NCBI GenBank assembly: GCA_021404525.1
Contig: JAAWWE010000001.1
Location: 620,001-684,000, forward strand
Direction: 5' to 3'
DNA: 64,000 nt
DNA from: Rhodobiaceae bacterium
Lineage (GTDB): Bacteria; Pseudomonadota; Alphaproteobacteria; Parvibaculales; Parvibaculaceae
Shown: positions 19,034 to 29,265 of the stretch, one piece after another
Layout: every line of letters starts with the position of its first letter
Numbering within the stretch: position 1 is the first letter of the stretch
The notes under the pieces: generated by a model
Told to the model about the DNA's origin: nothing
The model's database searches: none
Seen by the model: only the letters and a program-made list of their open reading frames with translations
Made by a program: the position numbers and the translations under genes

Positions 19034-19489
19034 TTGCCCGCACACAAAGAACGTCGTCTCGTCGCGCATCCACCTCAAAAGCTGTTTGACCTTGTCTCGG
19101 ATATCGAAAGCTATCCGCAGTTTTTGCCATGGGTGACAGGCGTTCGTGTGCGCAGTAGAGGAACCGCTGGCGAAAATGAGGTCATCGTCGCGGACGTATT
19201 GATTTCCTACAAAATGTTTCGCGAAACCTTTCGCAGCAGCGTGACACTCAATCCGGAGTTGCGCACGATTGACGTGGCTTACGTAAATGGGCCCTTTAAA
19301 CATCTCGACAATCATTGGCGGTTTGAACCGACGGAGGAGGGAACAGAAGTCGACTTTGCGGTCGATTTTGAGTTCCGCAGTCGCATGATGGAAAAGATGA
19401 TCACCGGCATGTTCGACAAGGCCGTGCACAAGATCGTCACGGCATTTTTTGATCGAGCTGATGAGCTCTACGGCGACGCAGAGACGTAA
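19034..19489 (+). CDS. RatA/Coq10-type START domain protein
   Basis: The 151-aa protein is a single START-like domain: LVAHPPQKLFDLVSDIESYPQFLPWV at the start and RMMEKMITGMFDKAVHKIV at the end, the usual Coq10/RatA pattern. Relatives bind ubiquinone to help respiration (Coq10) or in E. coli interfere with 50S subunit association (RatA). I favour a quinone-binding role in this class, but that is inference. The start is TTG at 19034, 4 bases after lipA. Its end is only 3 bases from the convergent cinA-type gene. Confidence 0.85.
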   Translation: MPAHKERRLVAHPPQKLFDLVSDIESYPQFLPWVTGVRVRSRGTAGENEVIVADVLISYKMFRETFRSSVTLNPELRTIDVAYVNGPFKHLDNHWRFEPTEEGTEVDFAVDFEFRSRMMEKMITGMFDKAVHKIVTAFFDRADELYGDAET

Positions 19490-19492
19490 AAG

Positions 19493-19993
19493 TCAGCGGT
19501 CGATCTGCCGACGGAGAAGCTCAAGGGCTGCTTGAACAGCCTGAATCCTGACTTCGTCTCGACCGACATCACCAAACCGATAATCTTCGTGAATGATGCT
19601 GTAGCGCAGACGTGCCGCCGCCATATGGACAAGGCCGACAGGCTTAAGCGCCGTGCCACCACCAGGACCTGCGATACCTGTAATGGACACGCTGACATGG
19701 CCGCGGGATTCTTCCAGGGCGCCCTCAGCCATTGCGCGCGCTACAGGCTCACTGACGGCACCATGATCAGCAATCATATCGCCTGGAACCCCCAGCATGT
19801 CCCGTTTGGCTTCGTTGGAATAGGTGACGAAACCCCGCTCAACGACGGCGGAGGAACCTGCCACTTCAGTCAAACAGCTTGCGACCAGACCGCCGGTACA
19901 GCTTTCAGCGGTGACAATCTTCAGCGACTTTTCGCTGGCATCCGCAAGCACGAGTTCCGCCAATTGGAGAATGGGACGAGGAAACAAAGACAT
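19493..19993 (-). CDS. CinA-type nicotinamide-nucleotide amidohydrolase (PncC)
   Basis: The 166-aa protein is the C-terminal CinA domain on its own. It shows IVTAESCTGGLVASCLTEVAGSSAVVERGFVTYSNEAK, VSEPVARAMAEGAL and SITGIAGPGGGT, the active site of the PncC deamidase that recycles nicotinamide mononucleotide to nicotinate mononucleotide. Its ATG follows the pgpA stop codon directly with no gap (TAG then ATG), so translation is coupled. Last gene of the ispDF-pgpA-cinA minus-strand run. Confidence 0.93.
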   Translation of the reverse strand: MSLFPRPILQLAELVLADASEKSLKIVTAESCTGGLVASCLTEVAGSSAVVERGFVTYSNEAKRDMLGVPGDMIADHGAVSEPVARAMAEGALEESRGHVSVSITGIAGPGGGTALKPVGLVHMAAARLRYSIIHEDYRFGDVGRDEVRIQAVQAALELLRRQIDR

Positions 19994-20458
19994 CTAAAAA
20001 TCTCCAACGACAAAAACGATCAACGCAATGGTAAGCCCGCCGAAGATCCCTGCAACGACATCGTCCAGCATGATACCCCAACCACCCGTGACGCGCTTGT
20101 CGATCCAGCTGATCGGCCAAGGTTTCACCACGTCAAAGAAGCGAAACAGGAGGAAAGCGGCGAGCCAGCCCAGGGGTGAATAGGGCGCAATGGCGAGTAC
20201 AATCCACTGGCCAACAACTTCGTCGACGACAATCTCTCCGGCGTCATGTGAGCCGAGAGTTTGGCTGTGGAGGGCAGAGGCCCAGACGCCGACGAATAGC
20301 AATGCTCCGCTTGCCACCAGAAGAAGGTAGGGGCCTGGAAAGAAATTCAGGATCACCCAAGCAAAGGGCAGTGCTGCAAGCGATCCCCAGGTGCCCGGTG
20401 CTTTAGGCAGATAGCCAGAACCGAACCAGGTAGCGATGAGGGCTGCAATCCTGCTCAT
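19994..20458 (-). CDS. pgpA: Phosphatidylglycerophosphatase A
   Basis: The 154-aa integral membrane enzyme removes the phosphate from phosphatidylglycerophosphate to give phosphatidylglycerol. The N-terminal [21 protein letters not shown] and the acidic motif [10 protein letters not shown] are the PgpA signatures; [24 protein letters not shown] is the conserved C-terminal active-site helix. About four membrane helices. ATG overlaps the ispDF stop (ATGA) and its own stop abuts the cinA-type gene. Confidence 0.96.
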   Translation of the reverse strand: MSRIAALIATWFGSGYLPKAPGTWGSLAALPFAWVILNFFPGPYLLLVASGALLFVGVWASALHSQTLGSHDAGEIVVDEVVGQWIVLAIAPYSPLGWLAAFLLFRFFDVVKPWPISWIDKRVTGGWGIMLDDVVAGIFGGLTIALIVFVVGDF

Positions 20459-21621
20459 GCACTGTCCGCCTGGTGTGGGACTTGAACGGTGACAAGCGCT
20501 TGGGCTGCAATGCCCTCACCGCGACCTGTGAAGCCGAGCCCTTCCGTTGTTGTCGCTTTGACGCTCACCCGGTCTTGGGCGATGCCAACGATCTCTGCAA
20601 TCGCGCCACGCATTGCATCCCTGTGGGGACCGATCTTGGGTGCTTCGCATATGAGTGTGACGTCAATATTAGCAATTACGCCGCCTCGCTCTGTAAGCAG
20701 CCTCGAAGCGTGTTCGAGAAAAACCCGGGACGGTGCGCCTTTCCATTGAGGGTCAGAGGGCGGGAAGTGATCGCCAATGTCACCGGCGCCTATGGCGCCC
20801 AGCAGCGCATCAGTAATGGCATGCAGCCCGACGTCTGCGTCGGAGTGCCCAAGGAGGCTCTGTGTGTGAGGGATCGAGACGCCACACAAGGTGACATGGT
20901 CACCGTCAGTGAAACGATGCACGTCAAATCCAGTGCCTGATCGCGTCTCACGCGCGGACGACAGAAAGCGTTCGGCCCTGTCAAAGTCTTCTGGCATGGT
21001 CACTTTGAAATTGTCCTCTGATCCCTCGACGAGTTGGGTCTGAATACCTGATCTCTGTGCAAGAGCGACATCGTCTGTAAACGTCTTTGATTGATGTGCC
21101 CGGTGCGCCTCGAGAATGGCGTTGTAACCAAAACCCTGCGGTGTCTGGGCGCGCACGAGAATGGATCGATCAACCGTATCACCCGCAAAACTATCAATCC
21201 GAGTGCGCAGCGTGTCTGTCACAGCTAGGCTAGGCAGCACGCCATCATGGTGCGCAAGCCCTGCAACAACGCGGCTGATCATTTTCGGCGGGGCAAAGGG
21301 GCGGGCTCCATCATGGATCAACACATGGGTCGGAGCAGTTTCGGTCAGGGCTTCTAACCCCGCATGGACAGACGCCTGGCGAGTGGTGCTCCCGGCGACA
21401 GGCGGAAGCAGCTTTGACAAACCGTCTGCGCACATTTGGTAGTGTGGTTGGTCGTCTGGGTGAATGACCGCAAGCACGTTCGCCACATCCGGGTGGGAGC
21501 AGAACGCCCTCAGGGTGCGCGCAAGGAGCGGCCTGCCGCCCAACGGACGGTATTGTTTGGGCAGGCCTTCGCCTGCTCTGGTCCCTCGACCTGCGGCAAC
21601 AATAAGGGCAACAACATGCAT
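20455..21621 (-). CDS. ispDF: Bifunctional IspD-IspF of the MEP isoprenoid pathway
   Basis: The 388-aa protein fuses two enzymes of isoprenoid synthesis. Residues 1-220 are IspD, the CTP transferase for MEP ([30 protein letters not shown]). Residues about 228-388 are IspF, the cyclodiphosphate synthase, with zinc ligands in GTGFDVHRF and [18 protein letters not shown], and the end [20 protein letters not shown]. The fusion is common in alphaproteobacteria and keeps two non-adjacent pathway steps in one polypeptide. It is divergent from dusB over a 146-base gap. Confidence 0.98.
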   Translation of the reverse strand: MHVVALIVAAGRGTRAGEGLPKQYRPLGGRPLLARTLRAFCSHPDVANVLAVIHPDDQPHYQMCADGLSKLLPPVAGSTTRQASVHAGLEALTETAPTHVLIHDGARPFAPPKMISRVVAGLAHHDGVLPSLAVTDTLRTRIDSFAGDTVDRSILVRAQTPQGFGYNAILEAHRAHQSKTFTDDVALAQRSGIQTQLVEGSEDNFKVTMPEDFDRAERFLSSARETRSGTGFDVHRFTDGDHVTLCGVSIPHTQSLLGHSDADVGLHAITDALLGAIGAGDIGDHFPPSDPQWKGAPSRVFLEHASRLLTERGGVIANIDVTLICEAPKIGPHRDAMRGAIAEIVGIAQDRVSVKATTTEGLGFTGRGEGIAAQALVTVQVPHQADSA

Positions 21622-21700
21622 ATGTTTCGTTTCGCACCTAAGGACTGCCTTGGCAAGTCATGGATTTCCTTTGTTTTTTGAGGTTTTTGCCACTTAGACA

Positions 21701-21729
21701 TTGCGCTTGAGTGCCGGAATAGGTACTAA
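21701..21729 (+). promoter_or_regulatory. Weak candidate promoter for dusB-ntrBC
   Basis: TTGCGC (21701-21706) and TACTAA (21724-21729) are separated by 17 bases and precede the palindrome at 21729-21749. Each box matches only three of six consensus bases, so this is a weak call. If real, transcription would begin inside the palindrome and leave a short leader of about 30 bases. Confidence 0.25.
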
Positions 21730-21749
21730 TTGCTCAAGAATTGAGCAAT
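21729..21749. promoter_or_regulatory. Perfect palindrome upstream of dusB-ntrBC
   Basis: ATTGCTCAA, three bases GAA, then TTGAGCAAT: a perfect 9-bp inverted repeat ending 18 bases before the dusB start. It is short-spaced like an operator for a dimeric regulator and overlaps any likely start of transcription. It is not the NtrC-type site TGCAC...GTGCA. It could also fold in RNA and control translation of dusB, which has no good Shine-Dalgarno sequence. Confidence 0.6.
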
Positions 21750-21767
21750 ATGAGACATGCCTAAATA

Positions 21768-22769
21768 ATGACCATTTCTGTCGGGGCGCATATCTACCCA
21801 AGTCGGGTCTTTCTGGCGCCTATGTCCGGCGTCACAGACCTGCCATATCGTGTTGCCGTCTCAAAAACGTCAGCGGCGGTTCTCGTATCAGAAATGGTCG
21901 CGAGCGAGGAGTTGGCGCGCGCCCGTCCCGATGTGGTGAGGCGGGCTGCTGGGAGCGGAGTGCTTGATCCCCTGGTTATCCAACTCGCCGGCCGTGAAGC
22001 CCACTGGATGGCAGAAGGTGCCAAGCTCGCTGAGCAGGCAGGTGCTGACATTATCGATATCAATATGGGCTGTCCGGCGCGGCAAGTGACATCTGGCCTG
22101 TCAGGCTCAGCGTTAATGCGCGACCTTGATCACGCCCTGACACTCATCGAAGCGACAGTTGAGGCGACAGCGCTGCCTGTCACCCTCAAAATGCGTCTTG
22201 GCTGGGACCACAATTCCCTCAATGCTGCTGAGCTAGCCTCGCGGGCAGAAGCGGCGGGGATCAAACTTGTGACCGTTCACGGGCGCACGAGATGCCAGTT
22301 CTACAAAGGGCAGGCTGATTGGAACGCCATTCGGCCGGTCGCCGATGCGGTCAACATACCTGTGATCGCCAATGGCGACATCCTTTCCATGGAAGACGCG
22401 GAAGCCTGTCTGCAAGCATCTGGCGCCGATGGTGTCATGGTGGGACGCGGCGCCAATGGCCGACCTTGGCTGCTTCGCCAGATCGATGATGTGTTGTCGA
22501 GCCGGGAAGTGAGCGAAGCCCCGAACGCAGAAAGCAGATGGGAGATTGTGCGCTCCCATTATATGGATGCCATGGAGCTATATGGCGAACGGCTTGGCGG
22601 TCGAATTATTCGAAAACATCTGGGTTGGTATCTCGATGCAGCCGCTGATGACTGGCAATGCGATGTAACCCAACTCAAAGCGCAGATACTCCCAAGTGAT
22701 GATTCAGTCTTTGTCCTGAAGGGGCTAGAGCGGTTTTTCATAGAGGAAGCTGAAAGGACAGCGGCATGA
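21768..22769 (+). CDS. dusB: tRNA-dihydrouridine synthase DusB
   Basis: The 333-aa flavoenzyme reduces specific uridines in the tRNA D-loop. It shows [34 protein letters not shown] with the catalytic Cys, [24 protein letters not shown] and [14 protein letters not shown], all family hallmarks. It is the classic nifR3 gene that heads the ntrBC operon in alphaproteobacteria. The region just before ATG 21768 lacks a good ribosome binding site, and there is no better start downstream. Its stop overlaps the ntrB ATG. Confidence 0.96.
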   Translation: MTISVGAHIYPSRVFLAPMSGVTDLPYRVAVSKTSAAVLVSEMVASEELARARPDVVRRAAGSGVLDPLVIQLAGREAHWMAEGAKLAEQAGADIIDINMGCPARQVTSGLSGSALMRDLDHALTLIEATVEATALPVTLKMRLGWDHNSLNAAELASRAEAAGIKLVTVHGRTRCQFYKGQADWNAIRPVADAVNIPVIANGDILSMEDAEACLQASGADGVMVGRGANGRPWLLRQIDDVLSSREVSEAPNAESRWEIVRSHYMDAMELYGERLGGRIIRKHLGWYLDAAADDWQCDVTQLKAQILPSDDSVFVLKGLERFFIEEAERTAA

Positions 22770-23893
22770 GTGTTCACGAATTGAACGCCAATGGCGGTGG
22801 CATAGCACCAGACGCCGCCCAGTTGCTGAACGCCATGCCACATCCGGTGATTTCAGTGGGCGACAATCTGCAGGCCAGTTTCGTCAATGATGCAGCGGAG
22901 CAGTTTTTTGACGCAAGCCGCGCAGTCCTAACGCGATATCCGCTTTCAGAATTCGTTTCTTTTGGCAGCCCGCTTCTCTCTCTGATCACTCAGGTCATGG
23001 AGAATAAGGCCTCGGTCAATGAATATGGTGTGGAGCTGGCGTCCCCTCGCTTTGGAGAACGTGCGGTCGACATTCAGGTCTCGCCGATCGTTGATGCACC
23101 AGGGACTGTCTTGGTTATTCTTCAAGAGCGCACAATGGCCCACAAGATGGACCGGCAGCTGACGCATAGAGGGGCTGCTCGGTCGGTCGCTGGTATGGCG
23201 GGCGTGCTGGCGCACGAAATCAAGAATCCCCTTTCCGGTATTCGTGGCGCGGCCCAATTGCTGGAGCAAGTGGCGAGTGAAGATGACCGGGCGCTGACCC
23301 GTCTGATTTGTGATGAAACCGACCGCATCTGCGGGCTGGTCGACCGAATGGAAGTCTTTTCCGATGAGCGACCGATACCTCGCGTGCCCACGAACATTCA
23401 TGTCGTCTTGGGTCGAGTGAAACAGCTGGCGGCGACAGGCTTTGCGAGCTCGATCAAAATTACCGAGGAGTATGACCCGTCGCTGCCGCCAGTTCCGGGC
23501 GATCAAGATCAGCTCATCCAGGTGTTTCTCAATCTTGTGAAAAATGCGGCGGAAGCGATTGATAAGCCGGAAGGCGAGATCACACTGACGACAGCCTTTC
23601 GCCCGGGCGTGCGCTTATCTGTGCCGGGAAGTCAGGAACGCGTCGGCCTGCCAATCGAGATTTGCATTATCGATAATGGCCCGGGGGTGCCGGATGACTT
23701 GGTGCCCTACCTGTTCGATCCATTCGTGACTACGAAGGCATCTGGAACGGGGTTGGGCCTCGCACTCGTTGCAAAAATTATCGGAGATCATGGCGGCATC
23801 ATTGAATGTGACAGCCAGCCGCGACGTACCATTTTTCGTGTCTTGCTGCCGATGCACTCGGCAGAAGAAACAACCCAACCAAGGGAAGACTAG
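22766..23893 (+). CDS. ntrB: Nitrogen sensor histidine kinase/phosphatase NtrB
   Basis: The 375-aa soluble kinase has an N-terminal PAS domain ([29 protein letters not shown] in two stretches, about residues 20-110), a HisKA domain with His150 in [20 protein letters not shown], and a HATPase domain ([33 protein letters not shown]). It phosphorylates NtrC when nitrogen is scarce, under PII control. ATGA overlap with dusB and a 3-base gap to ntrC show one operon. Confidence 0.97.
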   Translation: MSVHELNANGGGIAPDAAQLLNAMPHPVISVGDNLQASFVNDAAEQFFDASRAVLTRYPLSEFVSFGSPLLSLITQVMENKASVNEYGVELASPRFGERAVDIQVSPIVDAPGTVLVILQERTMAHKMDRQLTHRGAARSVAGMAGVLAHEIKNPLSGIRGAAQLLEQVASEDDRALTRLICDETDRICGLVDRMEVFSDERPIPRVPTNIHVVLGRVKQLAATGFASSIKITEEYDPSLPPVPGDQDQLIQVFLNLVKNAAEAIDKPEGEITLTTAFRPGVRLSVPGSQERVGLPIEICIIDNGPGVPDDLVPYLFDPFVTTKASGTGLGLALVAKIIGDHGGIIECDSQPRRTIFRVLLPMHSAEETTQPRED

Positions 23894-23896
23894 AGC

Positions 23897-25339
23897 ATGC
23901 CGTCTGGAACCATTCTCATTGCAGATGATGACGCAGCGATAAGAACAGTCCTGAGCCACGCGCTTGGCAGAGTAGGGTATGACGTGCGCACCACGTCGAA
24001 TGCCGCGACACTCTGGCGCTGGGCCAATCAGGGAGACGGGGATCTGGTTTTCACCGATGTGGTCATGCCTGACGAAAATGGCTTTGATCTTCTGCCGCGG
24101 ATCAAAAAGGTCCGGCCCGAGCTGCCTGTCATCGTAATGAGTGCGCAGAACACATTGATGACAGCGATTACGGCTGCAGAACGTGGGGCATACGAATATC
24201 TGCCAAAGCCGTTTGACCTGAATGAGGTGGTGGCCGTTGCCGAGCGTGCACTGACAACACCTGGGGTAAGCGCAGTACCAGCCGCGCAGCAGGATGATGA
24301 AGACAAGATCCCGCTCATCGGTCGGTCACCTGCCATGCAGGAGATTTACCGGGTCCTCGCGCGTCTTATGCAGACAGACCTCTCCGTGATGGTGTCGGGT
24401 GAAAGTGGAACGGGCAAAGAGCTCGTCGCGAAAGCTTTGCACGACTATGGCAAACGCAGGCACGGGCCCTTTGTTGCCATCAACATGGCGGCTATTCCCC
24501 GCGAACTAATCGAGAGTGAGCTGTTTGGCCATGAGAAGGGGGCGTTTACCGGCGCCAGCCAAAGGAGCACAGGACGCTTTCAACAGGCGGAAGGTGGAAC
24601 ACTCTTCCTCGATGAAATTGGTGACATGCCAATGGAAGCTCAGACGCGCCTGCTGAGAGTGCTTCAGGAAGGCGAATACACAACTGTTGGGGGCCGAACG
24701 CCGATTAAAACCGACGTCCGGATCGTTGCCGCGACCAACCGTGATTTGAGGCAGCTCATCAATCAGGGCCTGTTTCGCGAAGATCTGTTTTACCGGTTGA
24801 ACGTGGTCCCCATTCGCTTGCCACCTTTGCGCGAGCGCACAGAAGACATTCCCGATCTTGTGAGGCACTTCCTGACCTTGGCGCAGGAAGAGGGGTTGCC
24901 TCCCAAAACGGTCGATACGGACGGCATGGATTTTCTGAAGCGCTATCGCTGGCCGGGGAACGTACGCGAACTTGAAAACCTCGTTCGCCGCCTTGCTGCG
25001 CTCTATACCGAGGACACGATTGGTGTGTCGGTGCTCCAGACAGAGTTAACGGAGCCCGCTTTCGGCCCTGTGTCTGAGCCAGCGGCCGTTGATGAGGGGT
25101 TGACTGAAATGGTGGAGCGGGCGCTCAGCCGTGAGTTTGCCTCCCATGGCGATCAGTTGCCGCCAGAAGGGCTCTATGAGCGAGTGCTTAAGGATATCGA
25201 GAAACCCTTGTTCACCATCAGCCTTGCCGCAACCCGTGGCAACCAAATCAAGGCCGCGCAGCTATTGGGCATAAACCGAAATACACTGCGCAAAAAGATA
25301 CGTGAACTGGATGTCCAGGTCGTGCGAATGCCCCGTTAA
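23897..25339 (+). CDS. ntrC: Nitrogen response regulator NtrC, sigma-54 activator
   Basis: The 480-aa protein has a receiver domain with phospho-acceptor Asp54 ([11 protein letters not shown]), an AAA+ domain with Walker A GESGTGKE, the sigma-54 contact loop GAFTGA (in [11 protein letters not shown]), Walker [14 protein letters not shown], and a C-terminal Fis-type helix-turn-helix ([21 protein letters not shown]). It activates nitrogen-scavenging genes from sigma-54 promoters. A gap of about 170 bases follows before ntrY. Confidence 0.98.
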   Translation: MPSGTILIADDDAAIRTVLSHALGRVGYDVRTTSNAATLWRWANQGDGDLVFTDVVMPDENGFDLLPRIKKVRPELPVIVMSAQNTLMTAITAAERGAYEYLPKPFDLNEVVAVAERALTTPGVSAVPAAQQDDEDKIPLIGRSPAMQEIYRVLARLMQTDLSVMVSGESGTGKELVAKALHDYGKRRHGPFVAINMAAIPRELIESELFGHEKGAFTGASQRSTGRFQQAEGGTLFLDEIGDMPMEAQTRLLRVLQEGEYTTVGGRTPIKTDVRIVAATNRDLRQLINQGLFREDLFYRLNVVPIRLPPLRERTEDIPDLVRHFLTLAQEEGLPPKTVDTDGMDFLKRYRWPGNVRELENLVRRLAALYTEDTIGVSVLQTELTEPAFGPVSEPAAVDEGLTEMVERALSREFASHGDQLPPEGLYERVLKDIEKPLFTISLAATRGNQIKAAQLLGINRNTLRKKIRELDVQVVRMPR

Positions 25340-25510
25340 CCTCCATTGCAACCAGTTTTGCGAACTGATGTAATCCTGCAACATTGTTGTTGAAAGAGCG
25401 CGCGACAAGCGCCAGAATGCGCCGGTCGTTGATGGTCCGTGGCCTTCACGACACAGGTTCTGGCCCTTCTAGGGCAGAGCGGCAACAGTTCAGGATGGTT
25501 TGAAGCCTCA

Positions 25511-27814
25511 ATGGCGACAATCGACTACATGACGGCATGGTCCGGCTGGGTACGGAAGTCCGACTTGGGCAGGCGGCTGCGTCTGGGCACTGTTTTGCCC
25601 ATCAGCCTGGTTGTTGTTGCGGTGTTTCTTGGCACCTTCACCTATATGACGCTTACTGGGCTAACGCCCTTTGCGCCCAGTAAGGGCGTTGTCACGGCGC
25701 TTTTGCTTGCGAACTTCTTTGTCGCCCTGATCCTTGCCGGCCTGATTGGGTGGCGGATCATCAGACTGGCAATGGAGCGCCATAGCGGTATTGCTGGTGC
25801 AAAGCTTCACGCCCGCCTGGTGACCATGTTCTCGCTGATTGCCGTGCTGCCTGCGATCACGGTGGCGGTGTTTGCCGTGGTGACCTTGGATCGCGGGCTT
25901 GATACCTGGTTCAGCGAACGCACCCGGGCCATTATCGACAACGCGCTGCAGGTCGCGGAAGCCTACCTTGATGAACATCATCAGGTTCTCCGTCTGGACG
26001 TCTTGGCCATGGCGAATGACCTCAACCGGGCTGCTCCATATCTGACCTCAAATTACCAACGTGGACAGCAGCTGCTTGCAACACAGGCTGCGCTTCGGTC
26101 TCTTCCTGCTGCCTATCTGGTTGATCGCGATGGTAAAACGGTGCTGCGCGCAACAGCGGCTGTAGCACCGTCGATGGGAATTCCCGGCGCGGATCAGTTT
26201 GACAGGGCAGACGAAGGGCTGGTGGTGCTGTACACAGCGAATGACGGGGACCAAATTCGGGCTCTGGTCAAACTGCCGGCATTTGACAACACCTATCTCT
26301 ATGTGGCCCGGTTTGTTGATGCACGGGTGCTTGATCACTTGGCGCTTACACAAGCCGCGGTCACTGAATATGAAACACTTGAGGGTGGCCTGAGTTCTGT
26401 TCAGGTTACCTTTGCGCTTATCTACGTGACGCTGGCTCTCGTCGTGCTGCTCGCTGCCATTTGGTTGGGCCTTTGGGCAGCAAACCGAATTGTCTCACCG
26501 ATCGGAAGTCTTGTAAGTGCCGCCGAGCGGGTAAGTGGCGGTGACCTGTCGACCCGTGTCGATATCGGGAACAATGACGATGAGATTGAAACGCTCGGCC
26601 GTGCGTTCAATCGCATGACAAGCCAAATCGAAAACCAACAAAACGAACTGGTGACCGCCAACTATGAGCTCGATGATCGTCGGCGTTTTACTGAAGCCGT
26701 TTTGGCAGGTGTGAGCGCTGGCGTGATCGGCTTGGATGCAGACATGCGGATCAATCATGCGAACCGTGCAGCGCAAGATTTTTTGAGCCGAGATGAAGCA
26801 TCGCTGGATGGCCTTCCTTTGTCAGAAGCGGCACCCGAACTTTCCTCTGTTGTTCTCGAGGCAATGACACAGGTTCGCAGGTCAGCAAGAGACCAGGTGG
26901 TCATGCTCCGCGCCGGGCGAGAGAGAACGCTGAATGTTCGCGTGACCGGTGAGAAGTCAGGTGGCGACCTTCAGGGATATGTTCTGACATTCGACGACAT
27001 TACCGAACTTGTGTCGGCGCAACGCAATGCGGCCTGGTCTGATGTCGCACGGCGAATTGCTCATGAGATCAAAAACCCGCTGACGCCGATTCAATTGTCA
27101 GCAGAGCGCCTGCGTCGCAAATATGCTGACGAAGTCGCAAATGATCCGGAAGTCTTTCAGCAGTGCACAGATACGATCATCCGCCAGGTGGGCGACATTG
27201 GCCGAATGGTGGATGAGTTCTCATCTTTTGCACGTATGCCTGAAGCGGTGATGAAAGACGCTGACCTGGGAGAAATTGTTCGCCAGGCTGTTTTCCTTCA
27301 ACGAGTGGCGCATCCTGAAATTGAGTATGAACTCGCATTGCAAGAAACGCCTATCAGCTTTCAGGGAGATGCACGCCTCATTAGTCAGGCTCTGACCAAC
27401 ATTCTGAAGAATGCTGCGGAGGCCGTTGACGGCAAAGAGGAAGGCGGGGCGGATAGTGCCAACAAGATCGAAATCCGCGTGACATCCGATGGCCGCATGA
27501 TTGAGATCGTGGTGACCGACTCTGGGCGTGGCCTTCCTGATACGGGACGAATGCGCTTGACCGAGCCTTACATGACAACCCGCACAAAAGGCACGGGGCT
27601 TGGTTTGGCGATCGTGAAGAAGATCATGGAAGACCATCACGGAACTCTTGATCTTTCGGATGCGCCGAAAGAAGAAGGATGGGAGAGCGGCGCACAAGTA
27701 ATTCTCCGTTTCCCATGCGTTAATACCCCTTCGGACGAAGACGCAGACGAACAGAAAAACGCGTCCACCGAAATGGACCAACTGAGTTTAGTAGAAACAG
27801 GTAGAGGCGGCTGA
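25511..27814 (+). CDS. ntrY: Membrane sensor histidine kinase NtrY
   Basis: The 767-aa protein has N-terminal membrane helices, a periplasmic sensing region (about residues 130-290), a further helix, a HAMP domain (ANRIVSPIGSLVSAAERVSGG), a PAS domain, a HisKA domain with His518 in [20 protein letters not shown], and a HATPase domain (NILKNAAEAVD, GTGLGLAIVKKIM). I chose ATG 25511; a GTG at 25439 would add 24 residues and cannot be excluded. Its stop overlaps ntrX. The NtrYX pair is linked to nitrogen, redox or envelope control in different alphaproteobacteria. Confidence 0.95.
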   Translation: MATIDYMTAWSGWVRKSDLGRRLRLGTVLPISLVVVAVFLGTFTYMTLTGLTPFAPSKGVVTALLLANFFVALILAGLIGWRIIRLAMERHSGIAGAKLHARLVTMFSLIAVLPAITVAVFAVVTLDRGLDTWFSERTRAIIDNALQVAEAYLDEHHQVLRLDVLAMANDLNRAAPYLTSNYQRGQQLLATQAALRSLPAAYLVDRDGKTVLRATAAVAPSMGIPGADQFDRADEGLVVLYTANDGDQIRALVKLPAFDNTYLYVARFVDARVLDHLALTQAAVTEYETLEGGLSSVQVTFALIYVTLALVVLLAAIWLGLWAANRIVSPIGSLVSAAERVSGGDLSTRVDIGNNDDEIETLGRAFNRMTSQIENQQNELVTANYELDDRRRFTEAVLAGVSAGVIGLDADMRINHANRAAQDFLSRDEASLDGLPLSEAAPELSSVVLEAMTQVRRSARDQVVMLRAGRERTLNVRVTGEKSGGDLQGYVLTFDDITELVSAQRNAAWSDVARRIAHEIKNPLTPIQLSAERLRRKYADEVANDPEVFQQCTDTIIRQVGDIGRMVDEFSSFARMPEAVMKDADLGEIVRQAVFLQRVAHPEIEYELALQETPISFQGDARLISQALTNILKNAAEAVDGKEEGGADSANKIEIRVTSDGRMIEIVVTDSGRGLPDTGRMRLTEPYMTTRTKGTGLGLAIVKKIMEDHHGTLDLSDAPKEEGWESGAQVILRFPCVNTPSDEDADEQKNASTEMDQLSLVETGRGG

Positions 27815-29208
27815 TGGCTTCCGAAATACTTATTGTCGACGATGAAGCAGATATTCGTGAACTGATCTCGGGCATTCTGTCTGATGAAGGTTATGACACG
27901 CGTGTCGCTGCAGACAGTGATGGCGTTCTTCAGGCGTTGGAACAGCGCATGCCGAGTCTTGTCGTATTGGATATCTGGCTCCAGGGAAGTCGCCTCGATG
28001 GGCTGGAGGTACTTGATGTTATCTCAGAACGCTATCCTGATCTGCCTGTAGTGATAATCAGTGGCCACGGGAATATCGAAACGGCTGTCTCCGCGATAAA
28101 GAAGGGCGCCTACGACTTTGTCGAGAAGCCCTTTAAGGCTGACCGGTTGATCCTCATCATCAGGCGTGCGATCGAAGCGCACCGTCTTCGCAAGGAAAAT
28201 GCCGAGCTTCGCGTGAAGGTAGGCCAGGAAACCACCCTGATTGGTGCGTCTCCGAATATGAACATCGTGCGGCAAACTGTCGAAAAGGTAGCGCCAACGG
28301 GAAGCCGCGTATTGATTTGCGGCCCTTCTGGGTGTGGCAAGGAAGTTGTTGCACGACTGCTTCATGCATCCTCCAGGCGCGCGAACAGCCCCTTCGTTGC
28401 CATCAACGCAGCGACCATGGCACCTGACCGGATGGAGATCGAGCTTTTTGGCACTGAAGAAGGAACCGACGGTCCGCGCAAGGTTGGTGTGTTTGAACAA
28501 GCCCATGGGGGAACGCTTTTTCTAGATGAAGTGGCGGATATGCCGCTGGAAACACAGAGCAAGATTTTACGCGTTCTCGTTGAACAAACCTTTGTGCGGG
28601 TGGGCGGCAGCAGCAAGGTGAAAGTCGACGTGCGTGTCGTTTCATCGTCAAGCAAGGATCTCCGAGAAGAAATTTCAGCCGGTCGTTTCCGTGAAGACCT
28701 TTTTCATCGCTTGAATGTCGTGCCGATCAATGTGCCCTCATTGGAGCAGCGTCGAGATGACATTCCACTTCTTGTGGATCACTTTGTCGCGCAGATTTCC
28801 CGTTCGTCTGGTCTGCCACCGCGTCAGGTGAGTGAGGATGCGATGGCTGCCTTGCAGTCATATGCCTGGCCGGGGAATGTGCGTCAGCTGAGAAACAATA
28901 TTGAGCGGCTGATGATACTGACATCGTCGGAACCGAATGCGGTGATCACAGCAGACAAACTGCCCACAGATGAAAGCACGACGCCGTCCAATGGTATGAA
29001 TGGATCGGGCGGTGAGCACATCATGTCAATGCCCTTACGCGAGGCTCGGGAAACCTTTGAGCGAGACTATCTGATTGCTCAGATCGGCCGGTTCGGTGGA
29101 AATATTTCCAGAACAGCGGCTTTTATTGGAATGGAGCGATCCGCCCTTCACAGAAAACTGAAGTCGCTCGGTGTCAACACCTCTGATCGTGCCTCGCTGC
29201 AGGTCTAA
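27814..29208 (+). CDS. ntrX: Response regulator NtrX
   Basis: The 464-aa protein has a receiver domain with Asp53 (VVLDIWLQGSRLDG), an AAA+ domain with GPSGCGKEVVARLLH and [13 protein letters not shown], and a C-terminal Fis helix-turn-helix (GGNISRTAAFIGMERSALHRKL). The GAFTGA loop is missing: at that place it reads ELFGTEEGTDGPRKVGVFEQA. It therefore probably does not drive sigma-54 polymerase the way NtrC does, and this seems to be usual for NtrX in the class (recollection, not tested). Its ATG sits on the ntrY stop. Confidence 0.96.
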   Translation: MASEILIVDDEADIRELISGILSDEGYDTRVAADSDGVLQALEQRMPSLVVLDIWLQGSRLDGLEVLDVISERYPDLPVVIISGHGNIETAVSAIKKGAYDFVEKPFKADRLILIIRRAIEAHRLRKENAELRVKVGQETTLIGASPNMNIVRQTVEKVAPTGSRVLICGPSGCGKEVVARLLHASSRRANSPFVAINAATMAPDRMEIELFGTEEGTDGPRKVGVFEQAHGGTLFLDEVADMPLETQSKILRVLVEQTFVRVGGSSKVKVDVRVVSSSSKDLREEISAGRFREDLFHRLNVVPINVPSLEQRRDDIPLLVDHFVAQISRSSGLPPRQVSEDAMAALQSYAWPGNVRQLRNNIERLMILTSSEPNAVITADKLPTDESTTPSNGMNGSGGEHIMSMPLREARETFERDYLIAQIGRFGGNISRTAAFIGMERSALHRKLKSLGVNTSDRASLQV

Positions 29209-29265
29209 AAACGTGGATCCGAATGGACCGATATCCAACAACATGTTCAAGAAAGAACAGATGAT

